Shown one piece after another: positions 25,001 through 35,177 of a stretch of 64,000 bases of DNA. Origin of the DNA: Flavobacteriia bacterium (GTDB taxonomy: Bacteria; Bacteroidota; Bacteroidia; Flavobacteriales; Flavobacteriaceae); NCBI GenBank assembly GCA_004293045.1, contig RDXY01000002.1:41003-105002 (forward strand), read 5' to 3'. Numbering within the stretch: position 1 is the first letter of the stretch; each line of letters starts with the position of its first letter. Under the pieces are notes generated by a model, which was given only the letters and a program-made list of their open reading frames with translations, was not told where the DNA came from and searched no databases. The position numbers were made by a program, and so were the translations under genes.

Positions 25001-26561
25001 ATATTTAAATGTAGATTACGATTTTGATAAAAATTCAAAAATTGATTTAACTCAAGAAAAATTTATTTTTAGAGATATTGATATTATCGATGTAAACGAA
25101 AAAACCAAAGGAATATTAAGCGGAACCATTTCTCACGAAAAGTTTGGAAATTGGGAAATGGATTTAAAAATAGCTTCTAATAAACTATTAGTATTAGACA
25201 CCAAAGATGCTGACGACGCCTATTATTTTGGAAAAGCATATTTTGATGGTTTTGCGACAATCGAAGGTCCTATAGAGGCATTAGTTATCAATGCAGAAGG
25301 GGAAAGTGCAAAAGGTACATCAATTAAAATTCCTGTAAACGATTCAGAAAGTGTTAGTGATAATGGTCTGGTACATTTTGTTACAAGAGAAGAGAAATTT
25401 GGTACAAAAAACAGCATAAAACAACCCACCAAAACCTACAGAGGTATCGATTTGAATTTTAATTTCGCCATTACACCAAATGCAGAAATTGAAGTAATTT
25501 TGAATCGTGAGACCGGGCATTCTATGAAAGGAACGGGTAACGGATCGATGTTTATGAATATCAATACCTTAGGTAAATTCCAAATGACGGGTGACTTCAT
25601 CGTCAACAAAGGAGAATATTTATTTAGATATGGTAGTTTAATAAATAAAAAATTCACGGTAAAAAATGGCGGAACTATTAGCTGGGAAGGCGATCCGTTG
25701 GGAGCAAAAATTAATTTAGAAGCAGTATATGCTACACAAGCAAATCCAAATATATTATTAGAAAATATTGCTTTCAATAAAAAAATCCCAACAGAAGTTA
25801 GTATTTTAATTACTGGTGAATTAAACGCACCTCAATCCGATTTTAACATCAATTTCCCAAATGTAAGCTCTGTTTTAAAAAGTGATTTAGATTACAAATT
25901 ACAAGATAAAGACAGAAGACAACAACAGGCTTTTGCATTATTAGCAACAAGTGAGTTTTTTGCCGATAAAAACAATAATAACAACAATTATTTTGGTTCT
26001 TTGTTTGAAAAGGCAAATAGTATTTTTGGTGATGTTTTGTCTGATGGCGAGAATAAGTTGAAACTTATTTTAGATTATCAAATAGGAAATAAGCAACAAG
26101 AAATTTCGGACAGAGCTCAGGTTACTTTAACTACTATAATTAATGATAGGATTATTATAAATGGAAATGTTGGAGTTCCGGTAGGTGGTATTAATCAATC
26201 GTATGTTGTTGGAAACGTGGAAGTAGAAATGCGTTTAAATACAGATGGTACATTAACGGCACACGTATTTAATAGAGAAAACGATTTAAATTCCAATACA
26301 ATCGGACAAAATATAGGTTATACGCAAGGTTTAGGATTATCGTATCGTGTAGATTTTGACGATTTTAAAGAGTTGCTACACAAATTATTTAAATCTCAAA
26401 ACGTAAAAGATAACGTAAACAAACCTATTAATGAATCGGATGATTCGGAAACCAATCCAGAGTTTATTAACTTTATAGAAGAAACTCGCAAACGACAAAT
26501 TAAAGAAGAGAAAAAAGTCGATCCAAAGAATCGTGTTCCAGATATTAATGATGTACATTAA
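22068..26561 (+). CDS. tamB: TamB-like translocation and assembly module protein (DUF490)
   Basis: This 1497-residue protein has an N-terminal membrane anchor (LIGILLFMLLVALLLALPVV), a long repetitive beta-rich body and a C-terminal DUF490/TamB domain around residues 1050-1450. The body resembles the beta-groove of TamB and other lipid-bridge proteins, and would span the periplasm to help outer-membrane protein insertion or phospholipid transport. The domain's closing segment MRLNTDGTLTAHVFNRENDL is present. The start is GTG; the frame is open further upstream to a TAA at 22038 but contains no ATG, so the true start is uncertain. A basic stretch just before the GTG (VKKIAVRS) would suit a signal anchor. 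Confidence 0.9.
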   Translation: MRSLIGILLFMLLVALLLALPVVQTRLGKYATDQLKEDFGVSITIEKVAINPFGGVKLKGVLAKDHHNDTLFHFNRIHTSILSYKKLYENGHPYLGDLQADKLNLKIIQYKGEKDTNLDKFVAAFEDNPPKPSSGKFRLKINSISLQNSRFRYIDQNLTKPKILDFSSLNGQLDDFYVKGANVFAYVYKMSFKDHRGLIMKNLTSDFTYTKKNILLNELILETENSSFKGKTELRYDRKDFKDFNNKVIFDLDIKEGKISSNDLNYFYPEFGKNQKFYIDSHILGTLNDLKFNNLKFNDLNDNEVVGNLQLKNIFGKGDQKFYLKGSFDRLSTSQASISKVLPNLLGKNLPKQLQKLGRVDIKGKVELTEKWLVADVDLFSKLGRARGDFKMDKIDTIDKATYVGNFQLDNFNLGAFLDEKELGNTSVILDVNGTGFSKKYLNTKLKGNIGQFRFNGYSYKNIDINGTMKMPYFKGHFHSKDPNLLLTFDGLVDLSNRKKIYDFNVEIEYANLKKINLYTKDATSILAGSIEMQAQGNSLDDLAGTINLENISYINPKNKYYFDSASVTSSFDNQNIRTVSFQSDDIIEGQIVGKYQTKQIKKIVENAVGSLYANYSPHKLSKNQFLDFDFTVYNTVLEVFYPDVSIGENTRFKGKINADEGLFQFDFNSPFVNAFENKFNGIKIDIDNKNPLYNAYIELDSLNTKNYKVADFSLINLTVNDTLFARTEFKGGEKGEDKFDLNLYHTIDENKQSIVGFKKSDITFKNFQWFINEKETTENTIVFDKQFKNFNFNQLTLSHNNQFIDFNGEMKGDTFKDFNFTFNDVDISKITPDVKNLSLGGKLNGNLKYKQDNLIYEPSTDLTIDGLVLNDSELGNLKLKVFGDETFKIFNVDASIMNNDEETFLTTGTVDIINNQTVLNLETVFDNFNIKPIGGFLTGILDNVRGLAKGKINIAGTFDNPEVDGVLYLNEAGLRVPYLNVDYDFDKNSKIDLTQEKFIFRDIDIIDVNEKTKGILSGTISHEKFGNWEMDLKIASNKLLVLDTKDADDAYYFGKAYFDGFATIEGPIEALVINAEGESAKGTSIKIPVNDSESVSDNGLVHFVTREEKFGTKNSIKQPTKTYRGIDLNFNFAITPNAEIEVILNRETGHSMKGTGNGSMFMNINTLGKFQMTGDFIVNKGEYLFRYGSLINKKFTVKNGGTISWEGDPLGAKINLEAVYATQANPNILLENIAFNKKIPTEVSILITGELNAPQSDFNINFPNVSSVLKSDLDYKLQDKDRRQQQAFALLATSEFFADKNNNNNNYFGSLFEKANSIFGDVLSDGENKLKLILDYQIGNKQQEISDRAQVTLTTIINDRIIINGNVGVPVGGINQSYVVGNVEVEMRLNTDGTLTAHVFNRENDLNSNTIGQNIGYTQGLGLSYRVDFDDFKELLHKLFKSQNVKDNVNKPINESDDSETNPEFINFIEETRKRQIKEEKKVDPKNRVPDINDVH

Positions 26562-26617
26562 ATCAAGAATTTTTGTTAATTTTTAGAAATTTATTAACGA
26601 AAACGTTTGAAACTAAC

Positions 26618-26652
26618 ATTATGCTAAAAAATATGTCTTTTTTTAGCATAAT
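26618..26652. repeat. Perfect 14-base inverted repeat between tamB and pfkA
   Basis: ATTATGCTAAAAAA at 26618-26631 is exactly complementary to the arm at 26639-26652, with a 7-base spacer. The A6/T6 core could act as a bidirectional terminator, and the AT-rich palindrome could equally be an operator for pfkA, which starts 44 bases on. Confidence 0.7.
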
Positions 26653-26696
26653 ATGTAATTTCCTTTACTAATTTTACAAATAATATAGTATTAAAT

Positions 26697-27683
26697 ATGT
26701 CAACAGCAATTAAAAAAATTGGAGTTTTAACTTCAGGTGGTGATTCGCCAGGTATGAATGCAGCTATTAGAGCCGTTGTTCGTGCTTGTGCTTATTATAA
26801 TATTGAGTGTGTTGGAATCTATCGTGGCTATCAAGGGATGATTGAAGGCGATTTTAAACCTATGGGACCCCGTGATGTAAAAAACATTATTAATAAAGGT
26901 GGAACTATATTAAAAACAGCGCGTTCAAAAGATTTTATGACTCCGGAAGGCCGTAAAATTGCTCACGATAATTTAAAAGCAAGTGGTGTAGATTCATTAG
27001 TAGTAATTGGTGGTGACGGTTCGTTTACTGGTGCAGAAATTTTTAATGAAGAATTTGGTTTTTCTGTAATTGGAATTCCAGGTACTATAGATAATGACAT
27101 TTTTGGAACCAGTCATACTTTAGGATATGATACGGCTTTGAATACTGTCGTGGAAGCTATTGATAAGATTAGAGATACAGCGAATTCTCATAACCGTTTG
27201 TTCTTTGTAGAAGTGATGGGAAGAGATGCCGGACATATTGCATTAAACGCAGGAATAGGAGCAGGGGCTGAGGAAATTTTAATTCCAGAAGAAGCTTTTG
27301 GTTTAGACCGATTGGTAGATTCTTTGAAAAAAAGTAAAGAATCAGGAAAAACATCAAGTATAGTTGTTGTTTCTGAAGGGGATAAAATAGGTAAAAACGT
27401 TTTTGAACTTAAAGATTACGTAGAAGAAAATATGCCAGAATATGACGTGCGTGTTTCGGTACTTGGGCATATGCAACGTGGCGGTTCACCAACTTGTTTT
27501 GATAGGGTTTTGGCTTCTAGATTAGGTGTAAAAGCAGTAGAAAGCTTACTTGAAGGAAAATCAAATTATATGGTAGGATTACAATATGATAAAATTTGCT
27601 TAACACCATTAGAACAAGCCATTAAAGGACAAAGTGAAATTGATTTAGAACTTGTAAAAGTTTCAGATATCGTATCATCATAA
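26697..27683 (+). CDS. pfkA: ATP-dependent 6-phosphofructokinase
   Basis: The 328 residues match bacterial PfkA. TSGGDSPGMNAAIRAVVR contains the ATP loop, VIGGDGSF follows, and GIPGTIDND holds the catalytic Asp of the fructose-6-phosphate site. MGRDAGHIA and GHMQRGGSPTCFDR are also in place. It phosphorylates fructose 6-phosphate in the committed step of glycolysis. The Gly of GGDG favours ATP as donor over pyrophosphate. It is followed by gap and an N-acetylglucosamine-kinase-like gene on the same strand, a small sugar-metabolism cluster. Confidence 0.97.
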   Translation: MSTAIKKIGVLTSGGDSPGMNAAIRAVVRACAYYNIECVGIYRGYQGMIEGDFKPMGPRDVKNIINKGGTILKTARSKDFMTPEGRKIAHDNLKASGVDSLVVIGGDGSFTGAEIFNEEFGFSVIGIPGTIDNDIFGTSHTLGYDTALNTVVEAIDKIRDTANSHNRLFFVEVMGRDAGHIALNAGIGAGAEEILIPEEAFGLDRLVDSLKKSKESGKTSSIVVVSEGDKIGKNVFELKDYVEENMPEYDVRVSVLGHMQRGGSPTCFDRVLASRLGVKAVESLLEGKSNYMVGLQYDKICLTPLEQAIKGQSEIDLELVKVSDIVSS

Positions 27684-27729
27684 TAAAAGGCAAAAGTAAA
27701 AAGTAAAGAGTGCTTTTCAACTCAATTAA

Positions 27730-28776
<1,047 letters not shown>

Positions 28777-28792
28777 AAATAACTACTTGGGT

Positions 28793-28829
28793 ATAGAGAA
28801 TAGCACTCAAAAAGCTATTCTCTATTTTC
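28793..28829 (+). terminator. Terminator after gap
   Basis: A perfect 12-base stem (ATAGAGAATAGC with GCTATTCTCTAT) around a 9-base loop is followed by TTTTC. It may be partial, since the next gene begins 23 bases on. Confidence 0.75.
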
Positions 28830-28851
28830 TTTACTCTATATTCAAAAAATA

Positions 28852-29703
28852 ATGAAATTACTTGTAGATAGTGGTTCCACCAAAGCGGATTGGATTGCCA
28901 TAGACAAAAACGGGAAAGTATTATTTACTACGCAATCTTTAGGATTAAATCCAGAAGTGCTAACTAAAGAAGAAATAATTGCTCGTTTAAACGATAAATT
29001 TGATATTTCACACAACAAAGATAAAGCCGCTCATTTATTTTTTTATGGCGCAGGATGTGGAACGGATAGAATGAAAAACTTTTTAACTGAGGTTTTTCAA
29101 CAATATTTTAAAAACGCTGCCGTAGCAGTTTTTGAAGATACTTATGCTGCCGTATTTGCAACTACACCAAAAAATCAAGAAGCGATTGTTTGTATTTTAG
29201 GAACAGGTTCAAATTGTAGTTATTTTGACGGGCATATTTTACATCAAAAAGTACAATCATTAGGGTATATTGCAATGGATGATTGTAGTGGAAACCGTTT
29301 TGGTCGTCATTTATTACGAGGTTATTATTTTAATAAAATGCCTGCAAATTTGGCTACAGAATTTGAAAAAGAATTTGATGTAGAACCAGATGCAGTTAAA
29401 GAAAATTTATATAAAAAACCAAATCCTAATGCGTATTTGGCTACGTATGCTAAATTTTTAATTAAGCATAAAAATACCGAATTCTGTCAGAAATATATTA
29501 GAGAAGAATTGGTTGCCTTTGTTGAAAATTATATCATGCAGTTTGAAAATTGTAAAGAAGTTCCTGTGCATTTTGTAGGTTCTATTGCTTTTTATTTAAA
29601 AGAGGAATTAGAAACCGTTTTAAATGAATACGGAATCAAAATAGGGAATGTATTAAGACGTCCAATAGACGGATTAATAGAATTTCACGTGGCTAATAGT
29701 TAA
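28852..29703 (+). CDS. BadF/BadG/BcrA/BcrD-type ATPase, N-acetylglucosamine-kinase-like
   Basis: The protein has 283 residues with an ASKHA fold. LLVDSGSTKADWIAID is the phosphate-1 loop (true sugar kinases have DGGxTK, here DSGSTK), CILGTGSNCSYFDG is phosphate-2 and MDDCSGNRFGRHLLRGY is the family's metal/adenosine region. Bacteroidota members near glycolytic genes are usually annotated as N-acetylglucosamine or related amino-sugar kinases. Its place after pfkA and gap supports a sugar-kinase role; the exact sugar is uncertain. Confidence 0.82.
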   Translation: MKLLVDSGSTKADWIAIDKNGKVLFTTQSLGLNPEVLTKEEIIARLNDKFDISHNKDKAAHLFFYGAGCGTDRMKNFLTEVFQQYFKNAAVAVFEDTYAAVFATTPKNQEAIVCILGTGSNCSYFDGHILHQKVQSLGYIAMDDCSGNRFGRHLLRGYYFNKMPANLATEFEKEFDVEPDAVKENLYKKPNPNAYLATYAKFLIKHKNTEFCQKYIREELVAFVENYIMQFENCKEVPVHFVGSIAFYLKEELETVLNEYGIKIGNVLRRPIDGLIEFHVANS

Positions 29704-29730
29704 TAATATTAGCAAAAGTTAATTTGTTTT

Positions 29731-29767
29731 AAAAGCCCGAGTAGCGAAAGTTACTTGGGCTTTTTGT
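29731..29767 (+). terminator. Terminator after the kinase-like gene
   Basis: AAGCCCGAGTA and TACTTGGGCTT form a stem with one G-T pair around a short loop, followed by TTTTTG. Confidence 0.8.
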
Positions 29768-29844
29768 ATTTTAGTGAAATGATTTGGTTACTCTACTATT
29801 CTAAGCGAGTAAAATTGAGTAGTTTTGCAGAATAAATAGCTAGA

Positions 29845-30978
29845 ATGAAAGTAACTCAAGTATTTAAAGATTTTTTTGAAAGCGAAAAACTAGGCGGTTT
29901 GATATTATTGGTTTGCACCATTACGTCATTACTATTAGCTAATTCTGCTTTTGGAGAAAGTTACCATCATTTTTGGTTAACCGAGTTTTCAGGTAAATCT
30001 ATTGAATATTGGGTGAATGACGGTTTAATGACTATTTTCTTCTTATTAATTGGTCTCGAATTAGAACGTGAAATCTATCAAGGCGAATTGTCTAATATTA
30101 AAGATGCCTTATTGCCCATATTTGCTGCTATAGGAGGAATGGTAGTTCCTGCAGGAATTTATTTAGCAATTAATTTTGATACGATTACGCAATCAGGTGC
30201 AGGAATACCAATGGCAACTGATATTGCTTTTGCTATTGGAATTTTATCTTTATTAGGAAATCGAGTGCCTTTATCATTAAAAATATTTTTAACCGCTTTA
30301 GCCGTTATTGACGATTTAGGAGCTATTTTTATTATCGCCATTTTTTATACGAAAACCATTTTATGGAGCCATTTAGCCATCGCTTTAGGCCTATTTGTAT
30401 TCCTTTATGTTTTGGGTAAATATTTTAAAGTTAAAATCCTACTTCCTTATTTAATTGGAGGGGTTATTATGTGGTATTTTATGCTGCATTCTGGTGTACA
30501 CGCTACAATTACAGGTGTACTAGTAGCTTTTGCTATTCCGTTTGGAAATGGTGGAACTAAATCTACTTCTTATATTTTACAACATATTTTACATAAACCT
30601 GTGGCATTTATAATCTTGCCTATTTTTGCCTTAGCGAATACCGCAATTGTAATGAATGGTAATTTAGCTGAAGTTGTTACGGAAAACTACAGTTTAGGGG
30701 TTGCGTTAGGCTTAGTAGTAGGAAAACCATTAGGTATTTTTATTCTTACTTTTCTGGTTGTAAAAATAGGTTGGTGTCAACTTCCAAGTGATATGAATTG
30801 GAAATCCGTTTTAGGTGTCGGTTTTTTAGGCGGAATTGGCTTTACTATGTCTATTTTTATTACACTTTTAGCGTTTGATAACCCAGTAATTATTAATAAC
30901 ACCAAATTAATAATTGTGCTTTCCTCTTTAATTGCAGGGGTATTTGGATTTTTATTTTTAAAAATTACATTAAAATAA
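29845..30978 (+). CDS. nhaA: Na+/H+ antiporter NhaA
   Basis: This 377-residue protein has about 11-12 membrane helices. It carries the NhaA signature MATDIAFAIGIL (with the two-aspartate ion site completed by ALAVIDDLGAI), LIGLELEREI near residue 72 and GFLGGIGFTMSIFI near the C-terminus. It exchanges internal Na+ for external protons at the inner membrane, giving pH and salt tolerance. It is a lone gene with a possible -7 box, TAGTTTTG, about 25 bases upstream. Confidence 0.96.
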   Translation: MKVTQVFKDFFESEKLGGLILLVCTITSLLLANSAFGESYHHFWLTEFSGKSIEYWVNDGLMTIFFLLIGLELEREIYQGELSNIKDALLPIFAAIGGMVVPAGIYLAINFDTITQSGAGIPMATDIAFAIGILSLLGNRVPLSLKIFLTALAVIDDLGAIFIIAIFYTKTILWSHLAIALGLFVFLYVLGKYFKVKILLPYLIGGVIMWYFMLHSGVHATITGVLVAFAIPFGNGGTKSTSYILQHILHKPVAFIILPIFALANTAIVMNGNLAEVVTENYSLGVALGLVVGKPLGIFILTFLVVKIGWCQLPSDMNWKSVLGVGFLGGIGFTMSIFITLLAFDNPVIINNTKLIIVLSSLIAGVFGFLFLKITLK

Positions 30979-31000
30979 AAAACAGATGTCTAATTTTTAA

Positions 31001-31579
31001 TTAGATTCCCAAGCACTTTAAGTTATTTATAAAATAAGAATCAGGATTCGATTTTTCTTTATAAATTTCTGAGTTTAGTTCGGGTTTTATAACAAAATCT
31101 ACATCACCAGTAGCAGCAGCAATTTTTATTAAATACACTTTCGATGTTTTTAAATCTTCAAAATTTTCTGGAGTAAAATAAAAGAAACCAGACAAAATTC
31201 GCAGGTTATTTTTATTTACAGCGTCGTATTGTAATTCGTTACACGTTTCAGTATCCATAGAATTTATAAGTTTAACTTGTTTGCCATTCGCCATTTCTAA
31301 AAATATTTTCGTGCTTTTGTCTATGCATATTGGTGATAAAAAATCTTTACTTTTTTGTAAGTATTGAAAGTTTAACCCAATGAAACCATCTACATCAAAA
31401 AGTTTAAAAGTTAAAAAAGAGGTTGTGTTTCCAAAAACACTTTCATCTATAATTTTGTCTTTTAAAACTCGAGTGCTACTGGTATCTGTAGCTACATCAA
31501 TTTCATATTCGCAAGGTTTATCTTGTGAAAACATAAATTGGGTTAAAAAAAGTAAAACAGTTATTTTTAAAGTTTTCAT
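31001..31579 (-). CDS. Exported protein of unknown function
   Basis: The 192 residues begin with a signal peptide (MKTLKITVLLFLTQFMFSQ), cleaved probably after FSQ, so the product is likely periplasmic or secreted. I chose the ATG at 31579 over one 18 bases upstream because the signal peptide starts there and the overlap with the methyltransferase gene disappears. The mature part is beta-rich with three cysteines and no T9SS C-terminal domain that I can see. I do not recognise the family. It lies 3 bases after the methyltransferase gene on the same strand. Confidence 0.7.
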   Translation of the reverse strand: MKTLKITVLLFLTQFMFSQDKPCEYEIDVATDTSSTRVLKDKIIDESVFGNTTSFLTFKLFDVDGFIGLNFQYLQKSKDFLSPICIDKSTKIFLEMANGKQVKLINSMDTETCNELQYDAVNKNNLRILSGFFYFTPENFEDLKTSKVYLIKIAAATGDVDFVIKPELNSEIYKEKSNPDSYFINNLKCLGI

Positions 31580-31581
31580 AT

Positions 31582-32757
31582 TTATATTTTTGTGCAAATT
31601 ACTACAATTTTTTCGTTATTTATGTTGGTGGTAAAAAAAGCATAAACAGTACCACCGTCTGCAATTTTATATTTTTTTCTAATTTCTTCAACAGTTAAAG
31701 GGAAATTACGAGTGGTAATATTCATCTTCTTACCTTCAAGGTGCTTTTTAAGATTTTCTTTTTTAAACGGAATCACTTCATTAATGATAAATCGTCTTCC
31801 AGGAAAAGCTACGAATTCCGAATGAGTAAATAAGTGCGAATGCGGATGTAATTTGGAAATATGCAGCGCATCGCACAAATAATCTACACCACCAGATTTA
31901 AGTAAAGGCGCATTCGGTTCAAATAAAAATTCTTGTGGTAAACTAAAGCGAGCGGGAGTATGGTTCCCTAAAATAAAAGTAGTACAATCTGTTTTTTCAT
32001 TTTGAATGTTTACAGCATTAAGTTCAATTTCATCATCATATCCTTTTTCTAAAAGCCATAGAATTTCTTTTACTTCGTTTTCAATGGCTACGATATGTAT
32101 GGCTTTTATGTTCTCTAATTCCATACAACCCGCTGTAATATCTAATATTGGCGCAGTTTTTATTAAAATGGAATTACTTTTAGAAAAATATAATTTTAAA
32201 TTTTCAGGAACATTTGGCAAACAATCTTTAAGTAAAAATACTTTTCCTTTTACATCACTTCGTCGGCTTGGGTCAATATAAATCCAATCAAAAGTACGGT
32301 CCGATTGCATTAAAACATCGGTGCTGTTTTGTGCCAAACAAGTAATGTTAGTTACATTCAATACACCATAATTATGTTGCACCATTTCTGAAAGTGACAC
32401 GTTCCTTTCACAATGAATAACTCGCTCAAATTTTTTCGAAAAATAATAATCATCCACGCCAAAACCACCGGTTAAGTCAATAAGTGAATTGCCAGAAATT
32501 AATTCAGATTTGTATTTGGCAGTAATCTCAGAAGAGGTTTGCTCTATGGAAAGACTTGGCGGATAGTAAATGTTATCCGTGTTAAACCAAGTTGGAAGTT
32601 TGTGTTGCGATTTGTTTTTAGATACGATTTGATTGATAATTTCTTTCCAATCTACTTCAGGAAAAGGGTTTTTGGATAACGCTAATTTTGAAATATTGAC
32701 TTGTAAAGAATGATGAATATATTCTTGAATTTCGGCGGAAAGAAGAGATAGCTGCAT
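31582..32757 (-). CDS. Class I SAM-dependent methyltransferase with C-terminal THUMP-like domain
   Basis: The protein has 391 residues. The SAM-binding loop is SLIDLTGGFGVDDYYFSKKF (near residue 93), ERN follows as the acidic ribose contact, and FDWIYIDPSRR is motif IV. The last about 80 residues (FPGRRFIINEVIPFKKENLKKHL... MNITTRNFPLTVEEIRKKYKI) fit the THUMP-like module found in a Bacteroidota methyltransferase group. RNA modification is the most likely role, but the target is not known. Its stop lies next to the start of the AI-2E-type gene upstream, so they probably form one transcript. Confidence 0.82.
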   Translation of the reverse strand: MQLSLLSAEIQEYIHHSLQVNISKLALSKNPFPEVDWKEIINQIVSKNKSQHKLPTWFNTDNIYYPPSLSIEQTSSEITAKYKSELISGNSLIDLTGGFGVDDYYFSKKFERVIHCERNVSLSEMVQHNYGVLNVTNITCLAQNSTDVLMQSDRTFDWIYIDPSRRSDVKGKVFLLKDCLPNVPENLKLYFSKSNSILIKTAPILDITAGCMELENIKAIHIVAIENEVKEILWLLEKGYDDEIELNAVNIQNEKTDCTTFILGNHTPARFSLPQEFLFEPNAPLLKSGGVDYLCDALHISKLHPHSHLFTHSEFVAFPGRRFIINEVIPFKKENLKKHLEGKKMNITTRNFPLTVEEIRKKYKIADGGTVYAFFTTNINNEKIVVICTKI

Positions 32758-33845
32758 TACAAACCTTTGGTTACTATTTGAATAAAAGTACTTTTAGGGT
32801 AAAACTCTTTCAGTACTACTTTTAAAGCCGTATAAACTGGAATGGCAATAATCATTCCCAATATCCCTAAAAGTGTACCAGAAATTAGTGTTACCAAAAA
32901 TATTTCTAAAGGATGCGAATTCGTGCTTTTAGAAAAAATAATGGGTTGGCTTACATTATTATCAATAAGTTGCACAATAAAATAACCAATGATAACATAT
33001 AATGTGGTGGGCATAACTACCAATTGAAAATCTTCGTGAATGTGCCCCAATATGGTTAAAAACGCCGTCATTACTAAAGCTATTATAGGACCTATGTAAG
33101 GTATAATGTTTAATATAGCGCCTAAAAACGCAATAATAAACGCATTTTCTACACCAAAAATCAATAATACAATTAAGTACATTACAAATACCAATAATAG
33201 CTGTGTTAATAAGCCAATGGTATATTTAGACAGCATATTTTTTATACGCAAAAGCGAAGCTAAAATGCGCCATCTGTGGTTAGTTGGTAAAACGGCTCGT
33301 AAATTTGTTGTAATAAGTTTTTGATCTTTCAATATGAAGAAACAAATAAAAAATATCGAGAAAATAGCCATTCCAAAATTTCCTATGGAACCAATTATCG
33401 AATTTAATATATCAGTAATAAAATTAAAATTAAACGATTGTGTAATCTTCTGAATGTCTATTAATTTTTTATACTGAATGTCATAGGTTTGCAACCAAAC
33501 ATCGACTTGATTGATAAATAACGTAGAATTTTTTTCTAACGCCACCATATCAAGCAGCGCTAAATTTTTACTCTGACTGACTATTAATGGCACAAACAAT
33601 AACAAGATGCTAAACGCTAAAACAACAAACAGCGTTAATGATACGATGATAGCTAAAATAGGAGGAACGCGTAACTTTTTTTGTAAAAAATCAGAAATGG
33701 GTTGCGCCACAAAACTTAATAAAATCGCTACTATAACATAAAGTAATACCGACGAAATTACTCCAATAATATAGCCCAAAAACACTATGCCTGCAAGAAT
33801 AAACAGCGTGCGAAGTAAAGCATTAGAAATGTTTTTAGATGTCAT
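32757..33845 (-). CDS. AI-2E (PerM/YdiK) family membrane protein
   Basis: The 362-residue protein has seven to eight hydrophobic segments and the family's C-terminal pattern FLGAILNIIPYIGPIIALV followed by GTLLGILGMIIAIPVYTALKVVLKEF. Members have been linked to autoinducer export and to ion transport; the substrate cannot be told here. The start at 33845 (MTSKNISN) is preferred to an in-frame one 30 bases upstream, which would overlap ald. Its last base is shared with the first base of the methyltransferase gene. Confidence 0.85.
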   Translation of the reverse strand: MTSKNISNALLRTLFILAGIVFLGYIIGVISSVLLYVIVAILLSFVAQPISDFLQKKLRVPPILAIIVSLTLFVVLAFSILLLFVPLIVSQSKNLALLDMVALEKNSTLFINQVDVWLQTYDIQYKKLIDIQKITQSFNFNFITDILNSIIGSIGNFGMAIFSIFFICFFILKDQKLITTNLRAVLPTNHRWRILASLLRIKNMLSKYTIGLLTQLLLVFVMYLIVLLIFGVENAFIIAFLGAILNIIPYIGPIIALVMTAFLTILGHIHEDFQLVVMPTTLYVIIGYFIVQLIDNNVSQPIIFSKSTNSHPLEIFLVTLISGTLLGILGMIIAIPVYTALKVVLKEFYPKSTFIQIVTKGL

Positions 33846-33864
33846 TTTGTAATGTGTAATTGAA

Positions 33865-35061
33865 TTAAAAAACAATTAAATTGATGTCTCTATGTTCCAA
33901 TTGAAACCAATCGGCGATGGATTTATTGGTTAAAATTCCGTGGTAAAAATAGATACCATTTTTCAATCCTTTATTGCAACGAATAGCCGTTTCAATACCA
34001 CCATCTTCAGCAATGTTTATTAAGGTTGGCGTGATAATATTACTAATTGAAATACTTGCTGTTTTAGAATAGCGTGAAGGAATATTCGGCACACAATAAT
34101 GAATGACATTGTTTTTTATAAACGTAGGGTGTTCGTGCGTGGTAATTTCTGAAGTTTCAAAACAACCACCGGTATCAATACTTACATCAACAATTACGGC
34201 TCCTTTTTTCATGTATTCTACCATTGTTTCTGTAACTACAATAGGTGTTCTGTTTTCCCCTTTTAAGGCGCCAATAGCCACATCACATCTTCGTAAGGCT
34301 TTTAAAAGGGCTTTATCGTGAATGGTAGAGGTAAATATTCTTTGGTTTAATGTATTTTGTAATCGTCGTAATTTTGTAATTGAATTGTCAAATACTTTTA
34401 CGTTAGCGCCTAAACTTAATGCAGTTCGTACGGCATATTCGGCAACCGTTCCTGCGCCTAAAATAACAACTTCAGTAGGAGGAACGCCCGTGATGTTTCC
34501 AAAAAGCAATCCTTTACCATCATTATTATTAATCATTAATTCGGCGGCAATTAAAACCGATGCCGTTCCTGCAATTTCACTTAACGATTTTACTGCTGGA
34601 TACGAACCGTCGCTATCTTTAATAAACTCGAATGCTAATGAGGTGATTTTCTTTTTAGTAAGCGCTTCAAAATATTCTTTTTTCTGTGTTTTTAATTGAA
34701 TGGCTGAAATCAGAATGGCTTCTAAGTTCATCATTTCTATTTCTTCTAAAGTAGGCGGTTCTACTTTTAAAAGTATCGGACAAGAAAATACTTTTTTTGT
34801 ATCTTGTGTTACTTCTGCGCCCGCATCTGCATATTCTTTATCAGAAAAACTGGCATTTTTACCCGCATCACTTTCAATCATTACACGGTGTCCGTGACTT
34901 ACCAATGAACTCACCGCATCGGGCGTTAAACAAATACGACGTTCTTGGTAGGAGGTTTCTTTAGGAATTCCTATAAATAAGTCACTTTTATGTTTGCCAA
35001 TTTCCAATTTTTCTTCTTGCGGAAGCAATTGTTTGGCTGAAAACGGAGAATAAATGGACAT
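33865..35061 (-). CDS. ald: Alanine dehydrogenase
   Basis: The protein has 398 residues with the AlaDH/PNT layout: IGIPKETSYQERRICLTPDAV at the N-terminus with the substrate Lys/Arg region, SLAFEFI, and the Rossmann motif VVILGAGTVAEYAVRTALSLGA near residue 203. It interconverts L-alanine and pyruvate plus ammonia with NAD. At 398 residues it is longer than Bacillus Ald (about 370-378) owing to an N-terminal extension, which seems usual for flavobacterial copies. The membrane gene downstream on the same strand begins 20 bases after its stop. Confidence 0.9.
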   Translation of the reverse strand: MSIYSPFSAKQLLPQEEKLEIGKHKSDLFIGIPKETSYQERRICLTPDAVSSLVSHGHRVMIESDAGKNASFSDKEYADAGAEVTQDTKKVFSCPILLKVEPPTLEEIEMMNLEAILISAIQLKTQKKEYFEALTKKKITSLAFEFIKDSDGSYPAVKSLSEIAGTASVLIAAELMINNNDGKGLLFGNITGVPPTEVVILGAGTVAEYAVRTALSLGANVKVFDNSITKLRRLQNTLNQRIFTSTIHDKALLKALRRCDVAIGALKGENRTPIVVTETMVEYMKKGAVIVDVSIDTGGCFETSEITTHEHPTFIKNNVIHYCVPNIPSRYSKTASISISNIITPTLINIAEDGGIETAIRCNKGLKNGIYFYHGILTNKSIADWFQLEHRDINLIVF

Positions 35062-35177
35062 ACGTGTTTTGATTTTGTAGCCAAATTAAGTAATTTTCTA
35101 TAAAGTTACAAGTGAGCGGCTAAATAATATAGAAAACCAATGGTTTGAGATGCTGAAACAAGTTCAGAATTGTAAGT

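Noticed and set aside
31580..31597. Longer start for the exported protein at 31001-31579
   Set aside because: It would put charged residues before the signal peptide and overlap the methyltransferase gene.
35062..35177. Small RNA or tRNA gene in the ald-35282 gap
   Set aside because: No cloverleaf or strong hairpin-plus-T-run was found outside the repeat.
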